From Leptobrachium leishanense (taxonomy: Eukaryota > Chordata > Amphibia > Anura > Megophryidae): a DNA stretch of 64,000 nt. This document shows, in pieces, positions 58,409 through 64,000 of this stretch (positions are counted from its first letter, which is position 1; every line of letters begins with the position of its first letter). The DNA is taken from contig CM019063.1 of NCBI GenBank assembly GCA_009667805.1, positions 85,525,877-85,589,876 on the forward strand. The letters run 5' to 3'. The notes below the pieces were generated by a model, which saw nothing but the letters and a program-made list of their open reading frames with translations, had not been told where the DNA came from and did not search any database. The translations under genes were made by a program, and so were the position numbers.

Positions 58409-58428
58409 ACTGTATACAACCGCATTAG

Positions 58429-58660
58429 CAGTGCCAGAGGTCAGTAGGGGAACTTTGGCATTTAAGGCAACGTGCAGTGGGCAACAACCCAGCACTGGCC
58501 ATTCTATATGGGACCATGTGGAGAATTTTGTATAACATTTTCCAATAGCTGGCTGACGGGAAACATTGTTTTGAGGCCGTCGTGGTTAGGTCTGAGGTGG
58601 GAAAATGAGGGAGCCATTAGGAGATCGCTTTCCAGGATGTATGTGTCTGGATGACTGCCT
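58429..58660 (-). pseudogene. L1-type ORF2 fragment (C-terminal region)
   Basis: The minus strand reads KMLYKILHMVPYRMASAGLL then PTARCLKCQSSPTDLWHC, an L1 ORF2 segment just before the CX2C...HXXWxCP motif. 58433-58518 is identical to 63917-64000 as far as the window allows, so both are copies of one family. The left break at 58429 lies about 20 bp from the Helentron-like end. Confidence 0.85.
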
Positions 58661-58985
58661 GGAGACGCGCATAGATACTATAGATACACAGTGAGATAAC
58701 ACAGTGCAAATACGCACTGGGGAAATGTGATTCATTTTATATATATATATATATATATTTGCAAAAAAAATACATGATAAATCATATACTTACTGTGCCT
58801 TAACAGGAACAGATATCTTTGAACGCTTGAATAAATGCTTGTGTGTTGGACCAATGGGAAAGGAGTTCCCTTTGCAAAAAAAGTGGAGGAACTGCATTCC
58901 TCCTGGACTTGACCCCTGGAGATATCCCTCCTGCTCCTGTGACGATTATTTGGTCAGACCCTCTGACAGGTGCAGGCTGTGTAAC
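58661..58985. other. Non-coding spacer with (TA)n
   Basis: (TA)n at 58739-58759. The segment 58800-58980 has an open frame on the plus strand but no domain. Confidence 0.45.
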
Positions 58986-58989
58986 GCTC

Positions 58990-59335
58990 CCTTGCACACC
59001 CATAATATATGGAGTAACCCCTAAAAATACACCCGCACACCCTGAATATATGGAGGAGCCCCTAAAAAGACACACATACACCCTGAACATATGGAGGAGC
59101 CCCCAAAAAATACACCTGCACACCCAGAATACATGGAGTAAACCCTAAAAATACACCCACACACCCTGAATACATGGAGGAGCCCCTAAAAACACACCCG
59201 TACACCCAGAATATATGGAGTAACCCCATAAAATACACCCTGAATACATGGAGGAGCCTCTAAAAAGACACCCGCACACCCTGAATACATGGAGGAGCCC
59301 CTAAAAAGACACCCGCACACCCTGAATACATCCTG
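58990..59335. repeat. ~45-bp minisatellite, about 8 units
   Basis: Units of the type cacaccctgaatacatggag plus gagcccctaaaaagacacccg, with sub-variants (ggagtaacccctaaaaatac). Copies are about 80-95 % alike. Immediately right is a 16-bp perfect palindrome gctcacatatgtgagc (59347-59362). Confidence 0.92.
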
Positions 59336-59440
59336 CGGATGCCCAAGCTCACATATGTGAGCACTAGCGTTGCGCGGGGGTGCGGCCCGCACCGGGTGGC
59401 ACCACCCCCTAGGGTGACACCCTAAAAAAAAATATATATA

Positions 59441-61058
<1,618 letters not shown>

Positions 61059-61080
61059 TATAATATAAATATATATATAT

Positions 61081-61160
61081 ATTTTTTACACAAAACTATT
61101 TTACCTGGAAGGATACATTGAGAATTCTCTCATTTTCAAATATGTCCTGGGTAGGCAAGG
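61081..61160 (-). repeat. 3' part of the SINE, reversed
   Basis: ttacctggaaggatacattg and attttcaaatatgtcctggg are the reverse complement of the SINE tail at 24560-24620. The 5' tRNA-like part is missing, as in truncated SINE copies. Confidence 0.8.
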
Positions 61161-61199
61161 CCTAGGCTGGCACTTTCCAGGGGGCAGCAAAAAAAATCA

Positions 61200-61450
61200 C
61201 CACTAAAGGGGATATTCACAGAGCACCGAAATGACGCAGGCACTTTGGGGAATCAAATTTCCCTGGTGAATTCACCGCAGGGTCCCTGAAGTGCAGGGAA
61301 TCAGCCACTGAATGCCACTGCGAACCCGTCACCAGCTATTTTCAAAAAAACTACTGAACGAAAATGTCTGGAATTAACATATAAGATCCTCTGAATGATA
61401 ATGAAAGGGGCTGTTACAGGAAAAAAATCACTATTAGAAAGAAATCTGAA
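61200..61450. repeat. Truncated relative of the 25943 MITE family
   Basis: Shares ctactgaacgaaaatgtctg and atgataatgaaaggggctgt with 26300-26360 and 28145-28215, and a degenerate start ggggatattcacagagcacc. The right half is missing. Confidence 0.75.
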
Positions 61451-61639
61451 TTCAGCGCCTGCCTCGTAATCTGGTGTTCAAACGGGGACGCTAAGAGGAA
61501 ACCTGCAGGTGCAGGTTTTTCTCGTTGGCATCCCCATTTTTACGCAGGGCAGGTGATAGTGTCCTTAGTATGATGGAAACAAATCTTAATTAGGGAGGCT
61601 GTAGCCAGCATGACCAGTTTTTACTTAGTCTAACTTGTC

Positions 61640-62370
61640 ATGGTCTGTAGACACATGCACAGCGTTTTTTTTATGTTTTCAGTTTCGGAATTTCTTCGTC
61701 CCGTTTTTTTTTTTCTGGTTTCCGGTCATTTTAATAATTTTTTTTTTTTTGCTTTTTGTGTCGTTCGTCATTTTCCCACGATTTGTAAATTTCAGACTGA
61801 TCTGAAATATCGGATGTCCAGGTATTGTTTTCGGATTACTTTGCGTTATTTTTTATGGGTTATTTTGGTTTTTTTTGGATCACTTCAGTTTTCGTTTTTA
61901 TAAGCAATTTCATATTTTTAGGTAATTTGTAATTTCAAATCACTTTGGTTTTTATTTTTTGTTATTCCGTATTTTGGGTTGAATTGTATTTTGCTTTTAT
62001 GAGTTTAGTTTTTTATTAGTTATTTCAGAATGTGAAATAGATTACTAGCCTTCAACTGTTTATTTTTTTTAACTGCAGCAAAAAGTTTCTTTTACTTATT
62101 TATTTTTTAGGATTTTTTTAGCCATTTTTGGGTGAAATTTTAAGTTCCCTAACTTATTTTAAAGAAACTAGGCTTTTTTCCCCCCAAAGGATTCAATGTA
62201 AAGAAATATTTGCGTTTTTATTAAATATTTCTTAAACAGTTTATTTTTTTCACTTGCACAAAAAGTCATTTTGTTTATTTATGCATTTTTCGAGATTTTT
62301 TTTGGGTGAAATTTTAAGTTTCCTAATTTATCTTACAGTGAGGCTTTTTTCCCGTTCTGCGATGAATTGA
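61640..62370. other. T-rich degenerate region
   Basis: Dominated by ttttt and ttcg words, beginning near tagacacatgcac (61648). That resembles the tagacatgtgc end of the hAT-type elements A/B. It is probably a decayed member of that TTCG-rich group, and no right end is seen. Confidence 0.4.
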
Positions 62371-62381
62371 TTAGATACAAT

Positions 62382-62504
62382 GTTTCAGCACCATGGTTAG
62401 CTCCATAGATGTTCCTGAACTGCTGATCTGAAACATAGGATTCTTTCATTGAAAATGTTTCAGGACCTTGACAAGAGATATGGAGCTCATCATGGTGCTG
62501 AAAC
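62382..62504. repeat. Fold-back repeat, ~40-bp arms
   Basis: gtttcagcaccatggttagc (62382) pairs with gctcatcatggtgctgaaac (62485-62504). The pairing continues inward through ctccata...tcctgaa with small gaps. Confidence 0.85.
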
Positions 62505-62519
62505 GTATTCAAATACTAT

Positions 62520-63264
62520 GGCCCCTATTACATTCTTCGCGCAATTGCGTTTGCGCACGCGCATCGTCATCGCGCGAAAATTAACGTGATATTCCGATCC
62601 GAACGCATTTTCTCATCCGACAAGAAATAACGATCGTAAAAACGACGCGCAAAACGAAGTGTAATACGTGCGCAGTAACGTTGCGCATGTAAATCAGTGT
62701 GCGGACTGTTTTTTTTTTTTGGGATTCAGCCAATCAGAATTAAGAACCTTAATTGACATCAATTTACCTTAATTAACTCACGTTTTTGCGTCTGTCAAAG
62801 TAAATCTGAGTATACATGCTGCAGCAATAAAAAAAAAAATGCACAAATTCACAATTGTTTTGTTTGGGTATGTGTAGAATGTGTAACTATACTGTGCTTT
62901 ATTATTATTATTATTCTTATTATTTTATTTTTTTTGGTGCTGGTGTTCTTCGTTTCGGCCAGAACGTTTTGATTTGCAGTTACCCCCAGCTTTTCAAAGA
63001 CGTTAAAATTATGCACGCAAACGTCGTTCGTGAAAAGTTGCACATCGATTGAAATACCATCCGCGTAACGAATTTGCGCTCACAATGTTAAGTATAGGAC
63101 ACGCATAGTTCATCACGCTCGAGCAAGTCCATCCGCGTTAAACAATAACGCGCATCGTTTGCGCGAACGTTGAAATACGACGTTCTGCGCAAAGGGTTAT
63201 GCCACTCGCGCAAATGCGCATTTGCGCACGCAAAACACGCTGCGCGAGGAATGTAATAGGGCCC
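62520..63264. repeat. 745-bp element rich in gcgca, with gggcccctattacattc ends
   Basis: Ends ggcccctattacattcttcg and inverted cgaggaatgtaatagggccc. Both subterminal zones are packed with cgcgca/tgcgca words (62540-62660 and 63110-63245), unusually CpG-rich for this AT-rich window. The middle contains a T run, an (ATT)n-like tract and the block aatgttaagtataggacacg, shared with 22584, 24690 and 55100. No protein or clear TSD. Confidence 0.8.
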
Positions 63265-63293
63265 AATGTTTCTAAGACACAAGTAATGCATTC

Positions 63294-64000
63294 TCAGATC
63301 CGGCCAGACTGTCCCACACTAAGTCCTCTCAGGCGGGCAAGTGAACAGCTCTTGTAAAACACTGATTTTAACCTACAGGGACTGGGTTCATCAGGTAAGC
63401 GTAGAAGAAAAGATGGTGTTTGGTCTTTAGGATGTGGCCAGAAGTTGTTGTAGAGCGGTATCAGAAGGTGTAGCAGAGACTGGAGGGGAGCCGTGTAACA
63501 TTTGAAAGGTGTACCAGGGAAAGCACATAAAAGTATTATGCAGTAGCACCTTTGTGTCTTCGGGGAACACACGTATACAGGGAGACCAGATTAGTAAAAT
63601 TGTCTGCGTTTTATCTTCTGGATGTAGGGAGGCTTCCATCCAGTCAATTTAAAAATATGAAATGGACTTTATCGTAAACCATGCGGAAAGAAAGGGGCCG
63701 GAGGAGATCCACTGAGGCAGGGTGGATTTTTTTGCCTGCAGCTACCGGCAGCCTGAGCTGAAACCGCTGACATTTTGAAAGGGCTGCAGCGCCAAGGGCC
63801 TGGAGATACCAAAGAGGGCCCAGTCAGGGGTGTTAGTGAGAGGTATATGCAGAACAGCCGAGCCAAATCTCTGTATCGAGTCAAAAAACAGTTGGATGAA
63901 TGGGCAGGTCCACAAGCAGTGCCAGAGGTCAGTAGGGGAACTTTGGCATTTAAGGCAACGTGCAGTGGGCAACAACCCAGCACTGGCCATTCTATATGGG
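63294..64000 (-). pseudogene. L1-type ORF2 C-terminus, runs off the window
   Basis: The minus strand from 63990 reads MASAGLLPTARCLKCQSSPT then DLWHCLWTCPFIQLFFDSIQ, i.e. CX2C...HXXWTCP followed by an fF..I helix, the C-terminal zinc-like domain of L1/Tx1 ORF2. After a frame change, KVHFIFLNWMEASLHPEDKT then LIWSPCI (63670-63560) matches the final WMEAS...W.P segment of these proteins. Several frame changes and stops are present. The upstream RT part lies beyond the window end. Confidence 0.85.

Noticed and set aside
58800..59148. Plus-strand ORF across 58827-59148 as a gene
   Set aside because: Most of it is generated by the 45-bp minisatellite, and the remainder has no domain or splice context.

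Overview
The window is a transposon graveyard from a large vertebrate genome. A frog or other amphibian fits best, because one 64 kb stretch holds long-TIR Tc1 elements, an L1/Tx1-type LINE with a G-rich 5' end, CR1/Rex-like and L2-like 3' ends, a chromodomain Ty3 element, a BEL/Pao element, hAT, piggyBac-type and Harbinger-like MITEs, a tRNA-derived SINE and a Helitron-2-like array. The species call is inference. There are no bacterial genes, operons, rRNA genes or CRISPR arrays. The only full-length undamaged CDS is a Tc1 transposase (59817-60839, +). The only plausible piece of a host gene is one putative 125-nt exon (54540-54664, +).

Layout. 1-7165: a Tc1 element split by a Ty3 chromovirus (731-6449, minus; LTRs 731-1442 and 5774-6449; 5-bp TSD gtact). 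7374-8607: a candidate 1.2 kb non-autonomous element with 3-bp TSD. 9000-9850: a decayed L1 piece, a short retroinsert with 11-bp TSD and a 21-bp-arm perfect palindrome. 11218-18019: a second Tc1 element, its left TIR split by a 5.2 kb L1-type LINE (11276-16482, minus; 15-bp TSD). 18233-29775: fold-back repeats, MITEs, a SINE, and 3' ends of a CR1/Rex-like and an L2-like LINE. 30408-31352: a probable solo LTR. 32229-33580: MITEs. 33699-38974: a 5.3 kb hAT element with 8-bp TSD and a broken BED-finger transposase. 39276-44446: hAT-type and piggyBac-type MITEs. 44454-52596: a small MITE split by an 8 kb BEL/Pao element (44562-52570, minus; 4-bp TSD), itself hit by three hAT-type non-autonomous insertions, two of them the same family. 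54540-54664: putative exon. 55793-58408: Helitron-2/Helentron-like element made of about 15 tandem ~147-bp units. 58429-58660 and 63294-64000: pieces of one L1-type family. 59441-61058: intact Tc1 element. 61081-63264: SINE, MITE and fold-back remnants.

The genes do not form a pathway. The history is read from nesting and target-site duplications. Almost all coding sequence is in dead elements with frameshifts and stops. The unusual points are the complete nested insertions with clear TSDs, the Ty3 element whose LTRs are nearly identical although its ORFs are broken, a hAT-type MITE that carries another MITE and a variable minisatellite, and the ~147-bp array. I saw no convincing undescribed functional system. 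The Helentron-like array, the intact Tc1 and the isolated exon deserve the first checks.
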